A stretch of 64,000 nucleotides of DNA, from the NCBI RefSeq assembly GCF_900156415.1, contig NZ_FTNM01000004.1:372001-436000 (forward strand). Direction: 5' to 3'. This document shows positions 1-7,221 of the stretch, one piece after another (position 1 is the first letter of the stretch; each line of letters opens with the position of its first letter). The DNA comes from Pontibacter lucknowensis (GTDB lineage Bacteria; Bacteroidota; Bacteroidia; Cytophagales; Hymenobacteraceae). Made by a program: the position numbers and the translations under genes. A model generated the notes under the pieces. It searched no databases. It was given only the letters and a program-made list of their open reading frames with translations, and was not told where the DNA came from.

Positions 1-482
1 GGCGTATAAGTCACGTTGCTCACTTTATTGATTCCCTCTACAATGCCCAGGTCTATTTCGTGGTCGAGCAGGGCTTTGAGGATGTTCTCGCTGTTCCGGT
101 TTTTCAGGTCGAGGTGCACATTGGGGTTTTGTTGCAGGTAGGCCGAGAGCACCGGTGGCAGAATATAAAGCGAGATAGTGGTACTTGCTCCCAGCACCAT
201 GTTGACCTGAGGGGAAAAATTCTCACTCAGTTGCTTGAAATTCTGGTAAAGTTCGTGTTGCAGCTGTTTGGCAGAAAGTAGTTTTTCATAAAGCAGCTTG
301 CCGGCAGGGGTAAGCACGACACTGTTGCCCAGCCGCTCGAAGAGGCCGGTCTTGTAGAACTCCTCCAGCGCCTTGATGTGCTTGCTGATGGCGGACTGGC
401 TGATAAAGAGCGTCTGGCTAGCTTTGGTAAAGCTAAGCAAACGAGCCACTTCCATAAAGATCTCGTGTCGGTGAGAGAGCAT
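1..482 (-). CDS. LysR-family transcriptional regulator, C-terminus beyond the window
   Basis: This is a DNA-binding transcription factor read leftwards from an ATG at 482 and cut by the left edge of the window, so only about 160 residues are visible. Residues about 9-65 form the winged helix-turn-helix typical of LysR proteins, with SFTKASQTLFISQSAISKH as the helix-turn-helix core and a following GNSVVLTPAGKLLYE wing. The effector-binding domain begins near residue 90 (VNMVLGASTTISLYILPPVL). The gene lies downstream of a small hypothetical gene on the same strand. The target and effector cannot be deduced because the divergent partner gene, if any, is not visible. Family assignment is firm. 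Confidence 0.9.
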   Translation of the reverse strand, partial: MLSHRHEIFMEVARLLSFTKASQTLFISQSAISKHIKALEEFYKTGLFERLGNSVVLTPAGKLLYEKLLSAKQLQHELYQNFKQLSENFSPQVNMVLGASTTISLYILPPVLSAYLQQNPNVHLDLKNRNSENILKALLDHEIDLGIVEGINKVSNVTYT

Positions 483-551
483 GTCGCTGCAATGGGTTTC
501 TGCAAGTATAACGAATATGCTGCTGATTTAGCAGATATGCCCAGCTGCAAT

Positions 552-797
552 TTATACCTGCGCAGTCTCGATCTGCTTCACCAGCTCTTCATCCGATACA
601 GTTTCCATCCAGTCCCTGGTCAGTTGCAGCCGCACCGTCTGGGCACCACCGCTTGGGGTGCAGACCACAGTCACTTCGTCGTTGTCACCCGCTGTGATTT
701 CTGCGGCTCTTTCTGCGTCTTCTTTGGCTAAACTGCTGTAAGTCTGCACGCAGGTCCAGGTGGTGTTGTCTGTGCTTGTTACTTCTCTTTGTGTCAT
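552..797 (-). CDS. small conserved-looking hypothetical protein
   Basis: An 81-residue soluble acidic protein with no signal peptide, membrane segment or motif that I recognise. It begins MTQREVTSTDNTTWTC and is rich in Asp, Glu and Thr. Its codon usage resembles that of the neighbours and the reading frame fills the space between a bidirectional terminator at 863-893 and the LysR gene. It ends 70 bases before the LysR start on the same strand, so co-transcription is possible. No function is proposed. Confidence 0.6.
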   Translation of the reverse strand: MTQREVTSTDNTTWTCVQTYSSLAKEDAERAAEITAGDNDEVTVVCTPSGGAQTVRLQLTRDWMETVSDEELVKQIETAQV

Positions 798-862
798 CGT
801 TTGAATTTAAAGGTATAGGCTATACTGGCTGTTTGAAAATAAGGTGCAGCTTATACGAAAAA

Positions 863-893
863 AGCCCCGCCTGCACATGGCAGACGGGGCTTT
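863..893. terminator. bidirectional rho-independent terminator
   Basis: AGCCCCG and CGGGGCT arms, with an inner CTGC/GCAG pairing, enclose a short ACAT loop. The stem is flanked by A-rich sequence on the left and TTT on the right. It sits just downstream of the glycosidase gene that ends at 915 and is transcribed leftwards, so it most likely terminates the carbohydrate operon. Confidence 0.75.
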
Positions 894-914
894 AATAAGT
901 GAGGATATTTCGAG

Positions 915-3644
915 CTATTGCACCCGGATCAGGCGCAGGTGGTCGACCATGGCCTGGTTCACTTCACCGTTCATGTTCTCGTTTTGTGGCTCAAAGGTAA
1001 GTGACAGCTGGTGGGAGCCTTTCTCGAGCTGCACCCATACCTTGTTGGTATAGCCCCAGTCGCTCCACTCGCCGATGCCTCGCTGCGGCAGCACGATGGT
1101 GCCGGCCATTTCTTTGCCTTTACGCAGGGCGCGGATGGCTGCTTTGTTGTCGGTGTTGATCGGGCCATTGCCGTTGGCATAGCGGAAGTCTATGGCGTAC
1201 AAGCCTGCCTGAGGCGCATTTACTTTGAAGGTGATGGTCGTGTTTGCCTTTTTGCTCACTTCAACAAAGCCCTTGCCTGTAAAGCCTTTGTAAGGTTGTT
1301 TGGCTGGCGTAGCTGTTGCCTCGGCTTCGTATACCTGTTCCAGTGCGGCAGGGTATACCGCCACCGGCTCGCTGGCAAAAGAGCCAAAGCCTGCTGCGTC
1401 CGTTGCGATCACCTGGTACTCAGCATAGCCATCTGGCTTAACCGCTATACCTGTTTCAGTGGTTTGCTGCAGCGGCTTACCGTTTTTGAGCACGGTGTAA
1501 TTCACCGCGCCTTCTACAGTCTGCCAGCTATACCTGCCATTGGCAAACGTAGCTGTGGGAGCGACAGGTGTTACATGATGGGCTACTTTGTTCTGGCTAC
1601 CTTTACCGCTTATTTCATCAGCAAGCACGATCTGCACTTTATGCTGACCGCTTAGGCTTGCAGGTATAGCAGCGCCTTCCAGTGGCTGTCCGTCCAGTGT
1701 GATGCTGCGGATGCTGTTGCCGAAGCCCTCCATTTGGATGTCAAGCACGGCATTTCTATACCTGAAATTGGTCAGGCTTCGATTGCCTTTATAACTCTCC
1801 GGTACAAAAGGTTTGAATACCAGCTGATCTGCCTGAAAATCCATGCCGAAAAGCAGTTTGTAGGTCATGCCCAGGTAGCCTGCCACACTCCACAATTGGC
1901 GGTCGGAATTAACCTGCGTGCCCGCATAGTCGCCGTTGCTGGCTACAAAGTTTTCCTTGTTAGTCAGGAACAGAGCAGCAGGCCGGTAGATGGCATTTAA
2001 GCTCTCCACGGTAGCGGTTTCATTGCCGGTTTTGGCAGCGGCCAGGGTCCAGTAGGCCTGCACAAAAGGCCAGATGCCGTTGTTGTGATAAGGCGGAATG
2101 TTCGGGATTTGCGGGAAAATGCTTGGTACACCGAAGTCATAAACCGGGGTGTTGGCCACAACTCTTTTTGCTCTGTCCGTATCAGCTATGCCAAACAGAA
2201 CTGTGAGTGCCTCACCTAATGCCTCGGCTCTTGGCGACAGCGGCAAGTAGTTGCGGCCGTACAGGTACTGTCCATAATAGCCTTTGTCTTCCTGCCATAA
2301 CTGCTGGTTTATACCTTGCTTGATGCGCTCGGCCAGTTGGCTATACCTGTCAGCGGCCTGCTTGTCTTGAAGCATGGTCGCCATCTGGCTCAGCAGCACA
2401 TTGGCCTGATAATGCACGGCGTTGGTACCGAGATTTTGCGAAGCGTAGATATCGGCAGGCTGCATCCATTTCGGGTAGGTCTGCTCGCGCCAATCCAGGA
2501 AAGAGGATTCGCCGCGCATCAGGTTCGTGTTCTGGTCGAAGGCGTTGAGCAAATCGTCTTCCATCGAATTGCGGATGATCTCATAGGCCTCCCGCAACCA
2601 GTTCTGGTCTCCGGTAACAGTGTAGATTTCCCAGGCTGCCGTGGCCCAAACGATGCGGTCGGTCGAAACAGGGTAAGCACCGCCCGTGCCGGTATCCTGG
2701 ATGATGCGCTGGTTCTTCACTTTACGCATCAGACTTTTGCGGGCTATCTCCGGCTCAATGGCCGCCAAACCCAGTATCAAGCTGTAGCTGATGTCGCGGG
2801 TCCACACACCGGCCCATTCTTTACCGGTACGGAAAGTGCCATCCTCTTCAATGTTCTTCACCACTTCCTCCAGCGTCATGTTGTAGAGTGCGTCGGTCAG
2901 TACGTAGTCGGATTTGTACTGCGGGTATTTGTCAATCGGCAGACTCAATTTCCAGTGCGAGGCCGTGAACTTCTCTTCGCGGTGGGCATTCATAGTGAGC
3001 GTCACTTCATAAATGCCGTCACCGTCCGGATCCTCCAGTTCCATCCCCTCCCGACTTGCCAGATTGTCGAAGTCCCACGAAAGGGGAGAGGAATTACCGG
3101 CGATGTAAACGCCCTTGAAATCATCTTTGTATACCTTGCTGCCATTGTAGGCGGTGTAGAATCCCTGCTTCTCAAAGGCCTGCAGCACTTCGCGCATGTC
3201 CACCCGCACCGTCAGCGGTGTATTCGGTGGCAGAAATGCCTTGGCAGGTGCCGGCTCAGTAGCCTTGAGCTGCTGCCCGAATTTGATGATCGGCGTTTCA
3301 CAGCTCCCGCCTTCTTCAGCAAGGCAGATGAACTGGTGGTCCATACCCGGCGGCATCTCATTGTCCTTGCTGTTGATGCTGAACTTAAAGAGCACCTCCG
3401 GCGACTGGAACTCGTTTGCAGGGCTCTGGTAGCTTGAGGTGATCTCGGTAGGGGAGAGCGCCTTTGCTACATGATCACCTTGGATCACGCGGTCAGGGTA
3501 GATGCTGTATGCTTGGGATTGCCAGATTGCCTTTTCGGTACTGACCGTTTTGGTGGTCGTGCCTGTGTGCGGTTGCGTTTTGCAGGCGCTTGCAGTTAGT
3601 AGGACTGCTAAGCCTAAGATATTTATGTAAGTGTAATTGTTCAT
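915..3644 (-). CDS. lipoprotein six-hairpin glycosidase with C-terminal carbohydrate-binding domain
   Basis: A 909-residue predicted lipoprotein; I chose the ATG at 3644 because it is followed at once by a signal peptide with lipobox LTASAC (Cys21), whereas the upstream in-frame extension is not signal-like. Residues about 100-210 are beta-rich and contain VYIAGNSSPLSWDF and DPDGDGIYEVTL, typical of a starch-binding-like module. The central part, about 230-640, has an alpha-helical (alpha/alpha)6-barrel character with WAGVWTRDISYS and FLDWREQTYPKW, as in glucoamylase, trehalase or debranching-type enzymes. The last 135 residues, beginning YEAEATA, look like a CBM6/CBM35-type domain. It is the last gene of the starch locus. 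The precise GH family is uncertain. Confidence 0.75.
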   Translation of the reverse strand: MNNYTYINILGLAVLLTASACKTQPHTGTTTKTVSTEKAIWQSQAYSIYPDRVIQGDHVAKALSPTEITSSYQSPANEFQSPEVLFKFSINSKDNEMPPGMDHQFICLAEEGGSCETPIIKFGQQLKATEPAPAKAFLPPNTPLTVRVDMREVLQAFEKQGFYTAYNGSKVYKDDFKGVYIAGNSSPLSWDFDNLASREGMELEDPDGDGIYEVTLTMNAHREEKFTASHWKLSLPIDKYPQYKSDYVLTDALYNMTLEEVVKNIEEDGTFRTGKEWAGVWTRDISYSLILGLAAIEPEIARKSLMRKVKNQRIIQDTGTGGAYPVSTDRIVWATAAWEIYTVTGDQNWLREAYEIIRNSMEDDLLNAFDQNTNLMRGESSFLDWREQTYPKWMQPADIYASQNLGTNAVHYQANVLLSQMATMLQDKQAADRYSQLAERIKQGINQQLWQEDKGYYGQYLYGRNYLPLSPRAEALGEALTVLFGIADTDRAKRVVANTPVYDFGVPSIFPQIPNIPPYHNNGIWPFVQAYWTLAAAKTGNETATVESLNAIYRPAALFLTNKENFVASNGDYAGTQVNSDRQLWSVAGYLGMTYKLLFGMDFQADQLVFKPFVPESYKGNRSLTNFRYRNAVLDIQMEGFGNSIRSITLDGQPLEGAAIPASLSGQHKVQIVLADEISGKGSQNKVAHHVTPVAPTATFANGRYSWQTVEGAVNYTVLKNGKPLQQTTETGIAVKPDGYAEYQVIATDAAGFGSFASEPVAVYPAALEQVYEAEATATPAKQPYKGFTGKGFVEVSKKANTTITFKVNAPQAGLYAIDFRYANGNGPINTDNKAAIRALRKGKEMAGTIVLPQRGIGEWSDWGYTNKVWVQLEKGSHQLSLTFEPQNENMNGEVNQAMVDHLRLIRVQ

Positions 3645-4131
3645 GGCTAACTTTAATGTGTTATAGCTTCGCCTGTGCGGCGGGCACCTACTTTTTTCCT
3701 TGATGAAAAAAGTAGGCAAAAAAATCAAGACGATTTTAAACTCGCTGACCGCTCAGACACAAAATCGTTGGCTGTGCACCTGGCTCAGGTGATCTGTTTC
3801 ATAGCCTAAGTGTAAGTTACCTTTTCAATGCGTGTCAGTGGGCCGTGTCAGGAGCAACTATGCTTATACCTGAAAAGTGGCAGTTACTGAAACTCCCCTC
3901 TTTGGCTTTTATAGAGGGCCCCTACCCCCAGGAGGGGCAGGGGTGGTTTGACCCGGTATAGTAAAATAACTACAGAAACCACAACGCTTATACCTTGAAA
4001 TGGCAGCAACAGCAAATCCCCTCTTGAGAGGGGCAGAGGGATGACAATCGTGAACACCGACATTATCAATCCTGAAAATCTGTCTTAATCCTGTAAATCC
4101 TTGGGGTAGGGGCCCTATATAAAGATTCTGA
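3645..4131. repeat. 487-base gene-free gap made of intergenic repeats
   Basis: No gene is visible. Positions 3687-3716 hold an inverted repeat, CCTACTTTTTT with AAAAAAGTAGG, inside a longer segment of a type I recall from many Cytophagales intergenic regions. Positions about 3894-3953 and 4016-4042 are C-rich/G-rich inverted segments (CCCCTC...GAGGGG). Positions 4066-4104 carry AATCCTG-type short direct repeats, like those at 7183-7213. AGGTATA-type motifs occur at about 3865 and 3989. The gap separates the aldose epimerase from the terminal glycosidase of the same strand. Confidence 0.5.
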
Positions 4132-5307
4132 CTACTCCTTCACCCCAAACTTATACACCGTTGTTTCGCTGTATTTCTCACCGGGCCGGATGATACTTGA
4201 AGGGAATCTCTCCTGATTCGGGGAATCGGGGAAGTGCTGGGCTTCGAGGCAGAGGCCGGCGTAGCGGTTGTAGGTCGTGTTGTTGTGGCCGGTCAGAGTG
4301 CCGTCCAGGTGGAAAGCAGTGTAGAACTGGATGCCGGGCTGGGTAGTATGTACTTCCATTACACGGCCTGTGGTAGGTTCTTCTACCGTTGCGGCATGCA
4401 CCAGTTTTTCGCCTCCGTTGCGCACCACGTAGTTCAGATCATAGCCGTAGCCTTGCAAATTGTCGATGCGCTCACCAACACGGGTTGGCGTGGTGAAGTC
4501 GTAGGGCGTGCCTTTCACCGGAGCCAACTCACCGGTAGGTATAAGCGTCTCGTCAGTCGCTGTGAACTGGTCTGCGTTGATCGTAACGATGTGGTTGAGG
4601 ATGTCCTTTTCCTTACCCGCACTCAGGTTGAAATAGCTGTGGTTGGTCAGGTTAACCGGCGTGGCTTTGTCGGTCGTAGCTTCGTAGTCGATCTTTAGGG
4701 CGTTAAAGCCTGTCAGGGTATAGGTCACCACCACGGTCAGGTTGCCCGGGTAACCTTCTTCACCGTCCTTGCTCACGTAGGTCAGCCGGATCGCGTTTTG
4801 CCGTTGCAAAGGCTCAGCCTGCCATACTACCCTGTCGAAACCGGTAATGCCGCCATGCAGGTGGTTGGGCGCATTGTTAGTAGCCAGGGTATATTCCTGC
4901 CCGTCCAGCGTAAACTTCCCCTTGGCAATTCGGTTGGCGTAGCGCCCCACAATGCCACCAAAATGCGGATCGTTGGGTACGTAACCATCCACATTGTCAA
5001 AACCGAGCGCCACTTCACCCAGGTTGCCTTCGCGATCCGGCGTCTGAATCGAGGTGACGATCGCCCCGTAATTGGTGATCTTTACGATCATGCCACTATC
5101 GTTGGTCAGGGTATAGAGCTGCACTTCCTGCCCGTCGGGGGCGGTGCCAAAGGGTTCTGATTTTATTTCCATCGTGCTTGTTTCTGCTGTACTTGTGGTT
5201 TGCTCTGTCTGGCTGTCGTTGCCAGAGCAGCCCATCAGGCAGGCGGTACTCAGGCTTCCGAGAAGAGCTAGCATCAGTAAGGTACGGCGGCCGTTATATT
5301 TTTGCAT
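4132..5307 (-). CDS. galM: aldose 1-epimerase (galactose mutarotase), lipoprotein form
   Basis: Interconverts alpha and beta anomers of free aldoses, here presumably glucose released from starch oligosaccharides. The 391-residue protein begins with a lipoprotein signal (LMGC, Cys27; STAC just before is an alternative) and so is likely anchored in the envelope rather than cytosolic. Family landmarks are NHLHGG near residue 149, the catalytic-His segment NHSYFNLS near 222 and the catalytic-Glu segment CLEAQHFPDSPNQ near 355. Length is usual for the family plus signal. It lies 21 bases downstream of the GH13 lipoprotein gene and is probably in the same operon, where it would speed anomer equilibration after retaining hydrolysis. 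Confidence 0.93.
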   Translation of the reverse strand: MQKYNGRRTLLMLALLGSLSTACLMGCSGNDSQTEQTTSTAETSTMEIKSEPFGTAPDGQEVQLYTLTNDSGMIVKITNYGAIVTSIQTPDREGNLGEVALGFDNVDGYVPNDPHFGGIVGRYANRIAKGKFTLDGQEYTLATNNAPNHLHGGITGFDRVVWQAEPLQRQNAIRLTYVSKDGEEGYPGNLTVVVTYTLTGFNALKIDYEATTDKATPVNLTNHSYFNLSAGKEKDILNHIVTINADQFTATDETLIPTGELAPVKGTPYDFTTPTRVGERIDNLQGYGYDLNYVVRNGGEKLVHAATVEEPTTGRVMEVHTTQPGIQFYTAFHLDGTLTGHNNTTYNRYAGLCLEAQHFPDSPNQERFPSSIIRPGEKYSETTVYKFGVKE

Positions 5308-5328
5308 ATTCTTTTTCCTGTTCGTCTT

Positions 5329-6903
5329 TTATTTGGTGAGAATGATAGAGCTGTATGCAGGTAGTTGTACTGTGCTGCCATTTAATTTCGCAGCGTTGTG
5401 CTGATGTACCAGTTTACTATGCTCCTGCAGGTTGGCAGGTAGGGTAACGCTCGTGGTATTACCAGATAAGTTATGCAACACAAGCACCGACTCATCGGCC
5501 ATTGTGCGCAGAAAAGCGCTCACTGCCCTGTTTTGCATATCCACGGGTTCGAGTTCGCCACGTGTCAGCGCATTACTGCTGTTACGCAATTGGATGTAGG
5601 CTTTGTAGTGGTTCAGGAGTGAGTTCGGATCTTGCGCCTGCTGCGCCATAGGCCTAACGTTCTGCTCGGTACTGTACTCAGGCGTTACCCAGGTAGCGCG
5701 GCAATCGTCGTTTGCTTTTGTATCCCACAGGAAAGGCTCCCGTATCTGCTCGTCCGGCTTTTTGCCCTGCATCCCGATCTCCTCACCGTAGTACACATAG
5801 GGAGCGCCCGGCAATGTAAATAGCAACGCCGCTGCTACCTTGGCCTTGTTCAAATCGCCGTTTACCTCGCTCATAATGCGGTTCTGGTCGTGATTGCTCA
5901 GGATGGTGGCGTCTACAAAATTCGGATTCACTTGCTGATAGGTATTGATGATGCGGTCGTGGTGGATAGCCAGCGAGTCGCCGTTTCCTGTTTTCAGGGC
6001 GTCGAGTATTTTCCAGCTCATCTCAAAGTTGAAGAGAGCAGGGAGGCCTTTGGTATAAGGGGCCACAACATCAGCCTCAGCCCATACCTCACCCACCAGG
6101 TATACATCCGGCTTTACCTTCTGCATCTCGGCTCTGAATTCCTCCCAAAAAGCATGATTATCCGCTGGTCTGTCATCCGGGAAAATGTGGCGGGCCGCAT
6201 CAAGTCTAAAGCCGTCCACGCCCACTTCCTCCAGCCAGTAGCGACCGATCTTGTATACCTCCTCACGCACCTTCGGATTGTCGAAGTTAAGGTCGGGCAT
6301 GCCACCCCAGAAGTAACCGAAGTATTTGTAGTCACTGCCTTTCACCTCGTGCCACTGGTGCACGTTGTGGGAGTCATCACCAGTGGTCTTGCCTTCGCCT
6401 TTGGTCTGCGGGTCGTCCTTATGCGCCCACACGTAGTAGTCGCGATAAGGACTTTTCTCGTCTTTGGCAGCTTCTACAAACCAGGGGTGTTGGTTGCTGG
6501 AATGGTTCACCACAAAGTCGATTACGACCTTAATATTACGTTTGTGCGCCTCCTCCAGAAAGGTTTTGAAATCTTCCATGGTGCCATAGTCCGGGTGGAT
6601 GCCGGTATAGTCGGTCACGTCGTATTTGTGGTAGGTAGGAGATGGGCTCATCGGCATCAGCCAAATGCCTTCTATACCTAGCTCTGCCAGGTAATCGAGT
6701 TTGGAGGTCATGCCTTTGATGTCGCCGATTCCGTCGTTGTCAGAGTCGCAGAAGGACTGGACAAAGATCTCGTAGCTCACACCGTTTGGCCATTCATTCG
6801 CGGTAGCAACGGGCTGACTTTCAGGTTGGTTTGTGGAGCTGCAACCCGTCGCCAGGTATAGCGCAGGTATAAGCAGCAGGTGATGCAGGTTTAGTTTTTT
6901 CAT
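5329..6903 (-). CDS. GH13 alpha-amylase, SusG-like lipoprotein
   Basis: Hydrolyses alpha-1,4-glucosidic bonds of starch or maltodextrin. The 524-residue protein has a lipoprotein signal with Cys21 (YLATGC). The (beta/alpha)8 barrel starts near residue 40 (SYEIFVQSFCDSDNDGIGD, a calcium-loop-type segment) and shows the GH13 conserved regions: DFVVNHSS, DGFRLDAARH (nucleophile Asp near 233), LVGEVWAE (acid/base Glu near 270) and LSNHDQNR (transition-state Asp near 337). A beta-sandwich C domain ends the protein. The context with SusC/D/E and GH31 genes argues for a SusG role at the cell surface or a periplasmic lipoprotein amylase. Substrate specificity (amylase, glucosidase or cyclomaltodextrinase) cannot be settled by eye. 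Confidence 0.92.
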   Translation of the reverse strand: MKKLNLHHLLLIPALYLATGCSSTNQPESQPVATANEWPNGVSYEIFVQSFCDSDNDGIGDIKGMTSKLDYLAELGIEGIWLMPMSPSPTYHKYDVTDYTGIHPDYGTMEDFKTFLEEAHKRNIKVVIDFVVNHSSNQHPWFVEAAKDEKSPYRDYYVWAHKDDPQTKGEGKTTGDDSHNVHQWHEVKGSDYKYFGYFWGGMPDLNFDNPKVREEVYKIGRYWLEEVGVDGFRLDAARHIFPDDRPADNHAFWEEFRAEMQKVKPDVYLVGEVWAEADVVAPYTKGLPALFNFEMSWKILDALKTGNGDSLAIHHDRIINTYQQVNPNFVDATILSNHDQNRIMSEVNGDLNKAKVAAALLFTLPGAPYVYYGEEIGMQGKKPDEQIREPFLWDTKANDDCRATWVTPEYSTEQNVRPMAQQAQDPNSLLNHYKAYIQLRNSSNALTRGELEPVDMQNRAVSAFLRTMADESVLVLHNLSGNTTSVTLPANLQEHSKLVHQHNAAKLNGSTVQLPAYSSIILTK

Positions 6904-7221
6904 GGTTGATTGTTGTTTAAACCTACCCCAGCTCTCCTTTAAGTAAAGGGAAGGGGGTTGGAATGATTAGTTTGGTTATGTTTTTTTTATACCCTCGCTC
7001 GCGTCCCGCGAGTGTGAGTTATTTGGTGGCGTCCCGCCACCTGTGCCAGAGGCACACATTACAGCGGCCGGAGTCCGCATGATAGCTCACACTCGCGGGA
7101 CGCGAGCGAGGGCAGTAGAGTTTGGACTCCCCCTCCTTTTGTTAGGAGGGGGCTGGGAGGAGGTAATCTTCAGGCGAAAATCCTGTTAATCTTTGAATCC
7201 TGTAAATCCTGATTCAGACAA
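6904..7221. repeat. 318-base gene-free gap built from repeats
   Basis: No gene is visible between the GH31 and GH13 genes, which are transcribed in the same direction. The gap contains the 121-bp terminal-inverted-repeat element listed separately, a C-rich/G-rich hairpin at about 7131-7152 (CCCCCTCCT with AGGAGGGGG) and AATCCTG-type short direct repeats at 7183-7213. Confidence 0.55.
6992..7112. mobile_element. 121-bp palindromic element, copy 1 (MITE/REP-like)
   Basis: Perfect 27-bp terminal inverted repeats, starting CCCTCGCTCGCG and ending with the reverse complement, occupy 6992-7018 and 7086-7112. An internal palindrome GTGGCGTCCCGCCAC lies near the left arm. A second copy of the same length lies at 48681-48801 in the opposite orientation, with divergent interior but identical termini. 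There is no coding capacity. This resembles non-autonomous MITEs or REP-type sequences. Confidence 0.8.

Noticed and set aside
2316..3437. Long open frame of 373 residues on the + strand opposite the six-hairpin glycosidase
   Set aside because: It is a shadow of the real gene: no domain, no plausible start context, and the minus-strand frame has a signal peptide and clear enzyme motifs.
6992..7112. Part of a complete insertion sequence
   Set aside because: There is no transposase coding capacity within or near the 121-bp element.
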